Source: Hondaea fermentalgiana (lineage: Eukaryota; Sar; Bigyra; Thraustochytrida; Thraustochytriidae). Taken from it: DNA of 17,046 bases. The notes beneath the pieces were generated by a model. It did no database searches. It was given only the letters and a program-made list of their open reading frames with translations, and was not told the DNA's origin. Position numbers and translations under genes: made by a program. The stretch lies in contig NPFB01000012.1 of assembly GCA_014084085.1 (NCBI GenBank), positions 387,259 to 404,304 of the forward strand, in the 5' to 3' direction. Below, one piece after another: positions 8,463 to 16,775 of the stretch (positions are counted from its first letter, which is position 1; each line of letters begins with the position of its first letter).

Positions 8463-8488
8463 GAGCTCGGGCCCGCGGGCTCGAGCTC
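8463..8488. repeat. Near-perfect 26-bp palindrome
   Basis: A 26-bp palindrome with one mismatched pair, centred on CCGCGG, with GAGCTC at each end. It follows the previous inverted repeat by eight bases, so the two form a tandem hairpin-prone cluster upstream of the methyltransferase. Confidence 0.8.
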
Positions 8489-8795
8489 GGCCTCGGAGGC
8501 GGGTTATGGAGGGGGAGGGAGGGGGCCGGAGGAGACGAGGGATGGAGATGGAGATGATGACGATCTTGCAATGTCCTTGTGCACGCTGCCAAGTGCCAGC
8601 TGGCAGCGCCCTGGCGAGGCCTCGAGCGAGGTACTACAAGTCTTGTGTGCAACAGCGACGCGGGGAAGGCTTCGGCAGCGAAAGAGGCCAGGCTGGCGGG
8701 TCAGAGGCGGGAGAGGCGGAGAGGGCGGGATATTATTGAGCTTGCTTGGATTAGGTGCATGAACGGAGGACTGACGGACGCCGGGAACGAATCTC

Positions 8796-8818
8796 GCTTT
8801 TGACACGGCTTTTGACAC
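8796..8818 (+). repeat. 11-bp direct repeat in the methyltransferase leader
   Basis: GCTTTTGACAC occurs at 8796-8806 and again at 8808-8818, a 12-bp period. The second copy ends 27 bases before the ATG, so it is likely in the 5' UTR or core promoter. Tandem duplication or a repeated binding site are both possible. Confidence 0.75.
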
Positions 8819-8845
8819 AAACAGGACAACAGAGCGCGCGCCACG

Positions 8846-10246
8846 ATGGACTCCGGAGGATACGACAAGCGCACCTTCTTCGACAAGGAGAAGAATGTGG
8901 GCGGCACCCATGGCCTCTACATGATCTTCTTCCTGCTCGAGCACGTGACCACGGTGGTCCCGGCGCTCTGCTTCATCCCGGCCGCCGGACTTACCTATGC
9001 CTTGAGCGGTGGCATTGCCATGTTCCTGGCCATGCTTGTGGCCGTGCCCGTGGTTGCGGTCACCGTCTTTGCGGTCACCATGGTTGCCCTCTCGCACGCC
9101 GAATTCCCGGACGCCCCCTGCGACTGGACCAAGTACATTGACATCACCGACGCCAAGCTCGCCGCCAAGTACAAGGGCCGCAAGATCCCCATCGAGACCT
9201 TTGTGGACGCCTACATGTCGCAGCGCGCTGAGTTCGTGGCCGACCCTCTCGAGGTCTTCTGGCACCGCCACGAGGTCTTCCTCTTTTGCATTACCCTCGG
9301 CCACGCCAAGTTCTTCCTCACCAAGTTCACGGGCCAGCTCATCCACCACACCCAGGCCGCCGACACCGCCGAAGTGCGCGATGTCTACGACCGCGGTAAC
9401 GACTTTTACCGCTGGTTCCTCGGCCCCCGCATGATCTACACCAGCGGCATCTTCGAGTCCCAGGAGGAGTCCCTCGAGGACGCCCAGGACCGCAAGATGG
9501 ACCTCGTCTGCCGCAAGACCCACATGAAGCCCGGCGACGAGCACCTCGATATTGGCTGCGGCTGGGGTACCCTCCTCGCCTTCGCCGCCAAGAACTACGG
9601 CACCAAGTCTACTGGCGTCACGCTCGCTCGCGAGCAGTGCAAGTGGGGTATGGCCCAGGCCAAGGACTGGGGCGTCGAGGACCGCGTCCAGATGCTCTGC
9701 ATGGACTACCGTGACATCCCCAAGAAGCAATACAACGTCATCACCTCCCTCGAGATGATTGAGCACGTCGGCATCAAGAACGTCCAGAGCTTTCTCCTCC
9801 AGTGCAAGGACATGCTCGTCGACGACGGTCTCTTTTACCTTCAGCTCGCTGGTCTCCGCCGCGCTTGGCAGTTCGAGGACCTCATCTGGGGCCTCTTCAT
9901 GGGCAGCTTTATCTTCCCCGGAGCCGACGCCTCGTGCCCGCTTGCCTTCATCACTAGCCAGGCCGAGCGCGCTGGCTTCGAGGTCCACAGCATGGAGAAC
10001 TGCGGCGTCCACTACGCTCTTACCATCAACCACTGGTACAACAACTGGCTCAGCAACAAGGACGAGGTCGTTGCCAAGTACGGACAATGGTGGTACCGTT
10101 GCTGGGTCGTCTTCCTTGCCTGGAGTGTCATTGTCGCCTCGCAGGGCAGCTCGACCGTCTTTCTTCTTGTCCTGCACAAGAACACCTCCCGCTTCGAGCG
10201 CCGTGACACCTTCGTCGGCCCCTACCCGATCGCCACGCAGCAGTAA
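8846..10246 (+). CDS. MTS1: Sphingolipid C9-methyltransferase (CFA-synthase family)
   Basis: Predicted to transfer a methyl group from S-adenosylmethionine to C9 of a 4,8-unsaturated sphingoid base in ceramide, a step towards 9-methylated glucosylceramides, at the ER. The 466-residue protein has two hydrophobic segments (~24-50 and ~55-82) and a CFA-synthase-like core. The core shows DRGNDFYRWFLGPRMIYTSGIF (182-203), SAM motif I HLDIGCGWG (233-241), DYRDIP (287-292), EMIEHVG (303-309), GLFMGSFIFPGADAS (349-363) and, near the C-terminus, NWLSNKDEVVAKYG and SQGSSTVF. The paired N-terminal membrane segments, YTSGI, IFPGADAS and the C-terminal block match fungal C9-methyltransferases rather than soluble bacterial CFA synthases, and the length is similar. 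The start has A at -3 and G at +4. Codons are strongly biased to C or G at third positions, suggesting high expression. The symbol is the Candida name, transferred by similarity. Cyclopropane synthase activity is the less likely alternative. Confidence 0.93.
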   Translation: MDSGGYDKRTFFDKEKNVGGTHGLYMIFFLLEHVTTVVPALCFIPAAGLTYALSGGIAMFLAMLVAVPVVAVTVFAVTMVALSHAEFPDAPCDWTKYIDITDAKLAAKYKGRKIPIETFVDAYMSQRAEFVADPLEVFWHRHEVFLFCITLGHAKFFLTKFTGQLIHHTQAADTAEVRDVYDRGNDFYRWFLGPRMIYTSGIFESQEESLEDAQDRKMDLVCRKTHMKPGDEHLDIGCGWGTLLAFAAKNYGTKSTGVTLAREQCKWGMAQAKDWGVEDRVQMLCMDYRDIPKKQYNVITSLEMIEHVGIKNVQSFLLQCKDMLVDDGLFYLQLAGLRRAWQFEDLIWGLFMGSFIFPGADASCPLAFITSQAERAGFEVHSMENCGVHYALTINHWYNNWLSNKDEVVAKYGQWWYRCWVVFLAWSVIVASQGSSTVFLLVLHKNTSRFERRDTFVGPYPIATQQ

Positions 10247-10336
10247 ATTTACTCGGCGCGAAGAACACTGCGCAACGATGGCATTATTTTCGCATCTGTC
10301 ACCTTGGGGACTTTCCCAGAATAGCTGGCTCTAGTG

Positions 10337-10357
10337 AGGAAACAGCGCGCGTTTCCT
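10337..10357 (+). other. Stem-loop downstream of the methyltransferase stop
   Basis: AGGAAAC (10337-10343) pairs perfectly with GTTTCCT (10351-10357) around a seven-base loop AGCGCGC. It is about 90 bp past the stop codon, so probably in the 3' UTR. Function unknown; it may be chance. Confidence 0.45.
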
Positions 10358-10695
10358 AACCCAAACAAGCTTTTTTCTCGTTTTGCGAACACGTCTTTTC
10401 ACTTCTTCTCCCTTGCTCATTGCAATGTATAAGTGTGCACGTCGACTCCGCACTGCGTTGGCCTCGCCCGAGATTCATCGTGTGAAATGTCGGGCAATGC
10501 TTGCACAAGTCAAAGGGCATTCCATGAAAACGCAAGGGGAAAGCTCATTATACTTTTTTTTCGTTTAGATCCAATTCTTCTCTTTTGATATTCTTGTGTA
10601 CGCTACAGAAACCCTCGATGGGCTTAGCGGGCCACAAGTTCCGAAATATTGGGAGCGTTGCAGCCCGACCTAGATAGCCTTTGCATGAATTTATC

Positions 10696-10944
10696 TCACA
10701 AAAACTTCCGCAGAAGGAGCGTAGCGATGCCGCGTCGTCGCAACACCGCGAAATTCTTTCTCAAGCCAGCATTCTGAAGATGACGGTCGCATCGCATTCG
10801 CTTGACATGGATCTCGTCCGCGATGACGCGCGAAAGCTTGTCCAATAGCCATTGCGGGTTCGAAACGATCTTATCTTGCAAGGCGTCTGTTGCACGGAAA
10901 TGTACGAGCAGGCCGAGCTCGCGGGAAAAGCTCCTGGTAACTCT
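10696..10944 (-). pseudogene. Decayed fragment of a Roco-family COR domain
   Basis: One minus-strand frame, open from 10944 to a TGA at 10696-10698, reads ELGLLVHFRATDALQDKI, then VSNPQWLLDKLSRVIADE, then AGLRKNFAVLRRRGIATLLL. The short helix ending in LGLLVHF, the (D/N)PQWL motif and the GLR-x-F-x-x-LR-x-x-GIA stretch are hallmarks of the COR (C-terminal of Roc) domain of Roco GTPase proteins, a family linked to LRR and kinase modules. No start codon opens this frame: it is blocked upstream by a TGA at 10945-10947, and related-looking sequence upstream sits in other frames. It ends in TGA after RKFL, where the family usually continues (often with Trp). No Roc GTPase motif was found. It is most likely a pseudogene remnant; an exon of an unpredicted spliced gene is less likely. 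Confidence 0.6.
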
Positions 10945-11747
10945 TCAGGGCGTTCATTTGACCGCGAAGAGTCAATCAAGAAGAGGGCGTCAACGTGCAA
11001 CGGTGGACACCTCTCAGGTTTCTCACCGAAACGAGGGACACCATCGTTTTTGCTTCGCGCGCGCGAGTAGCTGTCGCCGCGACCGCTGGCACCCAGCATA
11101 GAGTTGGCGGACTTCGCGACTCGCTCTGCAGAGCCGCCGAAGCGTTCCGTGGCAGCGCGATGAGGGAGACTGTGAAGGCGCAGGAGGAGGCTCCGCTGAG
11201 CGTGGATGGACCACCGCGATGGGAGGGAGAGCACGTGGTCGCACGAGCGGCATAGCTCACGAACTTGCAGCGGTCGCGAGAATGGCATGCAGCTGCTCGG
11301 GCTTTGCGAGCCTGACTGCCACATTACCCTCTGGCGCCTTTGTCCGCGTGTTTGGCAATTGGGAGTGCGGATTCCCCTTGCGGCGAGCTGGGTGCCACCC
11401 TGCTAACCTGCCATTTTTCGCGGGAGAGCGGTCCCCCCGGACAAGATACGGAACCGTACGCGCGCGAAGGCAAGCTCAAGCAACCTCAATCGAGCGAAGC
11501 GGGCTTGAACGAGGCCTTAAGCACTCACGAGGGAACATGAGTGACTGAATCGTAGAAAGCCAATTAGCAACCGGGAATCGAGTTCATGGTGAAGGAATGA
11601 ATTGAAGTGAATCTAACATCAAGTCTGACAGGAGGCGAAACATCTCACAACATTGAATCATCATTATTCCGGAGAACGACAACGCTACTAAATCCTTGCT
11701 TCCTTCCTCTTTTATTTTCGGTTCGTTTTAGTGTGGCTTTTGCAGAG

Positions 11748-14700
11748 TCAGCGATAGCCACCCGCCTGAGGGCCAGATGGCTGAAAGTGAGCAATGCCTC
11801 CATAGACCTTCATCTCACCGCGATCCATCACTGTGACGCTCCACTCCAGCACCGGAGAATGGACCTTGGGGTCCAAAGAGTTTAACCAGATGCGCTTGAA
11901 CTTGGTCACGGAAGGGACAGCGTAGGCACGCAAATACAGAGGCCAATGCGTCTCATTAATGAGCTTGAGATCCTTGGAGAGCTCGCGCTCAAGGTCAGCC
12001 TTGGCCTCTTTCGGCGAAGTCACCGAGTCAGCGTTGAGCACGGCCTCAATTGCCGGATCAGGATGCGAACGTGGCGAGGTTACATCGTCTGCCCCATCGA
12101 GGCTCTCGCCACGGGCTGGCTTGGTTGGCGGACGCACGCTCGAGTCAGACGCACTGTGCACAATTGCAGACGTGCTGGCCGCAGAAGGCCGTTCCAGCGA
12201 TCGCGACAGCTCCGAAACGATGCGCGTCACATCGTCCGAGCTTCGCGTCCGCAAAATCTCGCCATCGTCAAGGTAAGCGTTCCTTGTGCCCGTATGCTCC
12301 TTGACGGGAACTGGAATGTTCTCCTTCGAGCCGCGCCGCTTAAAGAATGACTTGCTATGGTGACCGGATCCAGCGCCACCGCCTTGACTAGATGGCGTCG
12401 TCGGGACCGACCTTGCGCCCTCGCCGTTCCGCATCGGATCGTACTCATCCTCGAACTGTCGATGCAAGGATTTCCCCAAAAGATACTGCGATCGGACCGT
12501 GTTCGAGTCCACGCAATTGCGCTGCGTCCACCGGTCCTCGATCGGGGCATCGGGTCTCCACAGACGATCCCACATGGTCGGCTCCACGGAAAGCAGCGCA
12601 ATGCGCACGGCGGCCAGAATGCGTCGCAAACTCTCTGTGCGCTCGAGCGAGCGGCACATTCGAAAAGCAAGGAGAGTGTGCATAAAATGGCGCACTTCCT
12701 CCTGCCAATGGAAAAAGAGCTGCACAAACAAGGTCGGCTTGTTCTCTTCGTGACCCCCAGCACTGTAGCGAATTACATCCATACCAAAGACGCTCGTTTC
12801 GCGCGCAACCGTGGAGACGTGCAAATGGTGATCATTCGCGCCGTGGTGCGTAAAATCCGGGTCTTCCTCGTACTTGGCCAGCAGCATGGTTCGCACACGG
12901 TCCTGAAAGGATAGTGGGAAGGATCGCCAGTGGTTATAGATGAACTCGAGCGTCTTGAGCACGACTTGAAAGTGATCCTGATGCAAGAGCACCCAGAGCA
13001 TGTGCGCCAAAAGTTTAAACTCAAATGCGCTCGGCAAAAGAGGCGGAGTGTCCGCGTAAAGGTACGAGAACCAATTGCACTTGGAGCGGTCGTTGTTCAC
13101 CGTGATTCCGCCCGGAAGACGGTTTTCGGCTTCCGAACGTTTAAACTTGCGACGCACCACGTCCAAGTGCGGGTAGTAAATGCATACCGTGTCAAAATCC
13201 CACGCCGAGACGTAGGGCTCCGGCGATGGTACCGCGTGAACGCCTCGAGAAGACATTGCCGGGAGTTTTGCAGCCTCGTTCGACAGCGTTCCGGCCGCGC
13301 GCAATTGCGCCATGGGTGCGGGCGGTGGCGCAACGTCAATATGGTGCCGCGCATCCGTGGACTCGTGGCGCTTGATTTTTACCTCGTTGAGCGACTCGAG
13401 CACCTTGGTCTTGGACTCCTGATGAGACTCTTCCATGCGAGTAAAGAACAAGGACCGCGCCTTGCTCATGGCCATATCGGCAGACAATGCCGTGTGCGGA
13501 CCGTCGCTTCGCAGCACCTTGGCCGCCACGAAACGTCCTGGCCAGCCGTGAACCGTGGAAAACCATGCCGACAGCAGATCAATGGTGGTCGTGACCGAGT
13601 CGAGATCAAAGACGTTGGTCTTGGGAATGATGATGTTGCCAAAGGGCGTCACCAGATTGTTATCCACAAGAAGCAAGAGACTGAGCTTGCGAAGCGATTC
13701 AGGGTACTCTTTGGGCTCACGTCGCCGCAGCTCGAGTAAAAAGGCCTTCAAGATCTGCTTGTAGCCAGGAATATTGTGCCAACGGATCCCACTCTTGAAC
13801 GTGCGACCCTCAAAGTTCTCCGTGGACTGCGTCGCCAAGACGCCCAGGGTGTCAAGCACATAGGTTATCCACTCCGAAGAGTACATGAAGAAAAAGTGCC
13901 CATGCTTTTGCACGCGTCGAAGCCAGAGCGGCGCCTGATAATTACCGTCCTTGGTTGTTCCCATGGGCAGTACCGCCTCCTGCTTTTCAAGAGCTGCACG
14001 CCCGTACAGCTTTTCCAGATTGCGATGGAAACCACGCCAGTTCAAAAGCATTTCGTTGTCGGCCTGGCCAATCCTCACGCGATCAAGCTGAACGCGCTCC
14101 GCTACCTCCGCAATGTCTACGCCCTCAGCCTGTGCCGCCTGTGCGGCAGCTTCGTCGGCCTGCGCAGACGCTCCAGACAGAGAATCATTGCTATCAAAAG
14201 ACTCGCCGTTCGAGCTTCCTCGCTTGCCGGTGCGGCTCGAATGCGGCGTGGTCATGAAGTTGTCCGTCAGCGAGTACCAACCCGCATTCCACTCGGGATG
14301 CAAGAACTTGCGGCCATCGCTCCGCAGGACGCGCCGTAGCGCCTTCGATCGCGCCCACTCTTTGATGGACGCCTCGTTGTCCGGCAAAATTGCTTGATAC
14401 AGCAACTGCCCAAACTTGGGCAGCCGGAACGACATGATGGCCACGACACGCGCACAAAAAAGGCGCAGTTCGGGAAATCCGCCCTTCAGACTCAATTTCT
14501 TGAGCGTCCAGCCAAGCGTGCGGTAGCACACGTCGCGGTATTGCAAAAAGAAGCGCGCCACCTCAGAGTCCTTATCGTGGCGCGACGTGCTGTCACGAGG
14601 CGCCATCATGAACTCCCCGAGTTCGCCGCGCTTCATAATCGCCACAAGTACGTCGAAAAAGAGAATTCGGATCGAAAAGGTGGCGGCATCAAGCCACTCC

Positions 14701-16775
14701 AGCAGAAGCTCCCACAGAGCCACCAGCATGTACTGCACCCGCAAAAGCTCCTCCGTGCTTACATATAGAAACGAGATCATCGACTCCTTCTCCGTGCGCC
14801 CCAACACTTGAAGTAGCTCCGAGCACGTACGCACAAACGAATTGTGCATGGTCACCTGTTCCGTTCGCGAGCGAACGTGCGGGACCTCGTGCGGGTTGGT
14901 CTTGAGGTTCTTTTTCAGGGCCTCAACCGCGTCGCGGAGCCGTCGTGCGCTCTGCGAAGTGAGCTGGTCCCCTGGCGTCGCGTTCGCCCCGCCAAGCATG
15001 ATGCGCTGCAGAAACGTCGGCCGCTCCTCGTTCTCGGTCATGACAATGGGCGAAACAAGTTCGACGCCCTTTTCTGTCAAGACACCGTGGCCAAGCTGCA
15101 CCGAGCCGGGAAGCGGATCAAAACATGTCACGCACCGCATCTCGCCCACGTGCTTGCCGAAAAGAACGAGTTCGCGTAGGATCGATACAGACGCCGGGTG
15201 AATAAAGTTCTTGCGGCCAGCCTCGCTCAGGTCGTCAAAGCAATGACACCGGTCCTGATCCACTTGTGCGAGCTCAAAGAGCTGCTCAATTGGAACCCAG
15301 CATTCGCCAACGAGCTGCGCGTCCTGCTCCGCCAACGGGGTTTCGGGCGCCTGGCCGGCCCCAGTGCCCATCCCCGGTCCCGTGCTTTTCGTGCCAACAG
15401 ACCGCTGGCCATCCGAAGCATCCTCGTGATGCGACGCAGAGTCCGACATTGTTTCCGGATCGTCTACCTTGACTTCATAGACTGAGAATTCAATGGTGCC
15501 TGCAAGAAAAGAACGGAAGCGCGTCTCATCCGTTTCTCGAATCTTGGGCAGGGCTTTGTGCAGCCAACGCACCTTGTACGACTCGCCGACAGCGTCCATT
15601 TGCGGGATCATGGCTTTGCGCGACTCGAACACCAAGGGCTTTTCGCCATCCGTGCGAAAGAGCTTGTAGCGCAAAATGTACTTGCGGGTTTTGTCCTCAA
15701 CAAATGCTGTGCTTTTCAGCTTTTCCAGCACATCTCGCTTCTCCATTTGCAGGAGTGTTTTGCTGATGCGTTGCACGTCGGATTTGTCTGAAGCTGCAGA
15801 CTCTGTGCGCGGTCGCTCAGCAGACACCTCGTCAACATTGTCCGTTATCGTGTCTTGTTGTGCAAGCGGCTCATACGTGAGAACCACGTCAGAGAGGGCC
15901 AAGCTCCAGTGCGCGTACTGGGTGATGCGGCAATTGTAGCTGAGTCGTTTCGTCTCGCCCGTGCTCTCTTCGTCCTTGAGAACAAAAACGTGATGCACAG
16001 GTCCGCTCATGACGCGCTCGAGTCCAAGTCGGTACGAGCCGACCTTCCACACCTCTTTTTCACGTAGGTGATGCTTCCGCACGGCAAAACAGTTGATCAC
16101 GAGCATGTTGAGCTCGTCGTGCGAGTCGCCGCTCTTGTGCTCGCCCTTGTCGAGGCGCCGCACGACACTGTCATGCAGCGCTGTCATGGAGTCGCTGTAC
16201 AGCTGCAGAGCTGTATTTTCCTTCCAGTCAAAGTGCAGCACGGAGCTGTTCCACACACAGCCCTTGGAGTCCGAGGATCCTGCCGACGTTTCGGGAGTCG
16301 TTAGCTTTTCGCCAGCCCAGATGAACTCGAGGTAGAACTCGAGACCCGGTTGCCGAAAAATGCTTCCGCGGGCCTTCATGTGGCTAATGTAAATTTCGTA
16401 GCGCGCCTCCTCCTCGTGTCTAAAATCCTCTGCCGGCAGTTCTTTGATCTTTTCACGGTCCTCAGCGTCGATGCTGTCCATATTATGTATTTTTTCTTCC
16501 TTCGAGGATGATGGGCTCCCGCCATCTTCGTCGGAAGCGTGTTTTGTCGAATTCGGTGGCGGCGTTGGTCTCGACCTCGGCCCGTTGCTGTTTCTCCCCC
16601 CCACTCTCTTAGTGATCACCTCCATTCGCTCAAACGTCTGTCCTGGCTTGTGGGTGTGCGCAGCCTGGTGCGCCATTGGCCCTGCGCCTCGCTCTACGGG
16701 CATTTCATCCTCCTTGAGCGTGGACGCCGCGCCCTGCCCGCTCTTGTCCACGGGCTTGGCGCACGTGCACCCCAT
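11748..16775 (-). CDS. Large acylated C2-like / DUF1765-like (UPF0592) protein
   Basis: An intronless 1675-residue cytosolic protein, probably held on a membrane by lipids. It begins MGCTCAK: Gly2 fits N-myristoylation, and Cys3 and Cys5 fit palmitoylation, which also supports this start (A at -3). Residues ~10-115 are polar and disordered. Residues ~125-305 and ~365-560 look like C2-type beta domains (VGSYRLGL, SYNCRITQYAHWSLALSDV; VGECWVPIEQL, LFGKHVGEMRCVTCFDPLP). Residues ~605-840 and ~950-1090 are helical, ARM-like. At ~1190-1400 the blocks FEFKLLAHMLWVLLHQ, TLEFIYNHWRSFP and LFFHWQEEVRHFMHTLLAFR resemble the DUF1765/UPF0592 family of fungi and protists, whose function is not established. 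A low-complexity Ser/Arg-rich segment (~1440-1590) precedes a conserved-looking tail. There are no clear TM helices. The family call is from memory of motif style and is tentative; the gene itself is certain. Confidence 0.88.
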   Translation of the reverse strand: MGCTCAKPVDKSGQGAASTLKEDEMPVERGAGPMAHQAAHTHKPGQTFERMEVITKRVGGRNSNGPRSRPTPPPNSTKHASDEDGGSPSSSKEEKIHNMDSIDAEDREKIKELPAEDFRHEEEARYEIYISHMKARGSIFRQPGLEFYLEFIWAGEKLTTPETSAGSSDSKGCVWNSSVLHFDWKENTALQLYSDSMTALHDSVVRRLDKGEHKSGDSHDELNMLVINCFAVRKHHLREKEVWKVGSYRLGLERVMSGPVHHVFVLKDEESTGETKRLSYNCRITQYAHWSLALSDVVLTYEPLAQQDTITDNVDEVSAERPRTESAASDKSDVQRISKTLLQMEKRDVLEKLKSTAFVEDKTRKYILRYKLFRTDGEKPLVFESRKAMIPQMDAVGESYKVRWLHKALPKIRETDETRFRSFLAGTIEFSVYEVKVDDPETMSDSASHHEDASDGQRSVGTKSTGPGMGTGAGQAPETPLAEQDAQLVGECWVPIEQLFELAQVDQDRCHCFDDLSEAGRKNFIHPASVSILRELVLFGKHVGEMRCVTCFDPLPGSVQLGHGVLTEKGVELVSPIVMTENEERPTFLQRIMLGGANATPGDQLTSQSARRLRDAVEALKKNLKTNPHEVPHVRSRTEQVTMHNSFVRTCSELLQVLGRTEKESMISFLYVSTEELLRVQYMLVALWELLLEWLDAATFSIRILFFDVLVAIMKRGELGEFMMAPRDSTSRHDKDSEVARFFLQYRDVCYRTLGWTLKKLSLKGGFPELRLFCARVVAIMSFRLPKFGQLLYQAILPDNEASIKEWARSKALRRVLRSDGRKFLHPEWNAGWYSLTDNFMTTPHSSRTGKRGSSNGESFDSNDSLSGASAQADEAAAQAAQAEGVDIAEVAERVQLDRVRIGQADNEMLLNWRGFHRNLEKLYGRAALEKQEAVLPMGTTKDGNYQAPLWLRRVQKHGHFFFMYSSEWITYVLDTLGVLATQSTENFEGRTFKSGIRWHNIPGYKQILKAFLLELRRREPKEYPESLRKLSLLLLVDNNLVTPFGNIIIPKTNVFDLDSVTTTIDLLSAWFSTVHGWPGRFVAAKVLRSDGPHTALSADMAMSKARSLFFTRMEESHQESKTKVLESLNEVKIKRHESTDARHHIDVAPPPAPMAQLRAAGTLSNEAAKLPAMSSRGVHAVPSPEPYVSAWDFDTVCIYYPHLDVVRRKFKRSEAENRLPGGITVNNDRSKCNWFSYLYADTPPLLPSAFEFKLLAHMLWVLLHQDHFQVVLKTLEFIYNHWRSFPLSFQDRVRTMLLAKYEEDPDFTHHGANDHHLHVSTVARETSVFGMDVIRYSAGGHEENKPTLFVQLFFHWQEEVRHFMHTLLAFRMCRSLERTESLRRILAAVRIALLSVEPTMWDRLWRPDAPIEDRWTQRNCVDSNTVRSQYLLGKSLHRQFEDEYDPMRNGEGARSVPTTPSSQGGGAGSGHHSKSFFKRRGSKENIPVPVKEHTGTRNAYLDDGEILRTRSSDDVTRIVSELSRSLERPSAASTSAIVHSASDSSVRPPTKPARGESLDGADDVTSPRSHPDPAIEAVLNADSVTSPKEAKADLERELSKDLKLINETHWPLYLRAYAVPSVTKFKRIWLNSLDPKVHSPVLEWSVTVMDRGEMKVYGGIAHFQPSGPQAGGYR

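Larger units (their letters stand above)
7299..8845. other. Intergenic region: 3' end of the PAN-like gene and upstream region of the methyltransferase
   Basis: About 1.55 kb with no convincing gene. The PAN-like 3' UTR is expected at the left and the methyltransferase promoter at the right. It holds a TTAGG-like run, a (CG)10 tract, a TATA-like TATAAG near 7606, GAAT-rich sequence at ~7620-7655, a polypyrimidine tract, two GC-rich inverted repeats and an 11-bp direct repeat close to the methyltransferase start. Open frames in the right half are Arg/Ala/Pro low-complexity sequence, expected by chance in such GC-rich DNA. Confidence 0.6.
10247..11747. other. Convergent intergenic region with 3' UTRs and a gene relic
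   Basis: About 1.5 kb between the stop codons of the convergent methyltransferase and DUF1765-like genes. The left part (to ~10690) is more AT-rich, with a small stem-loop and poly-T runs that would suit a 3' UTR. A minus-strand decayed COR-domain fragment lies at 10696-10944. From ~10945 to 11540 several frames are open on both strands, none with a consistent domain; part may be more of the same relic, too shifted to read. The rest shows nothing recognisable. Confidence 0.55.

Noticed and set aside
8504..10177. Minus-strand 557-codon open frame antisense to the methyltransferase
   Set aside because: It is the complement of a gene with extreme C/G third-position bias, which removes stops from an antisense frame. 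Its translation is a Val/Leu/Ala/Glu-rich composition without domain motifs, while the plus strand has clear catalytic motifs.
10761..11324. Minus-strand 187-codon open frame as an intact gene
   Set aside because: Its translation is Ser/Arg-rich with no domain, and the recognisable COR-like sequence lies in a different frame over part of the same bases, so it is better read as chance opening across a decayed gene.
11260..11470. Minus-strand open frame with protein-like stretch (GNVAVRLAKPEQLHAIL)
   Set aside because: It has no Met, is bounded by stops on both sides within about 70 codons, and I recognise no family. It might belong to the decayed region but cannot be supported.
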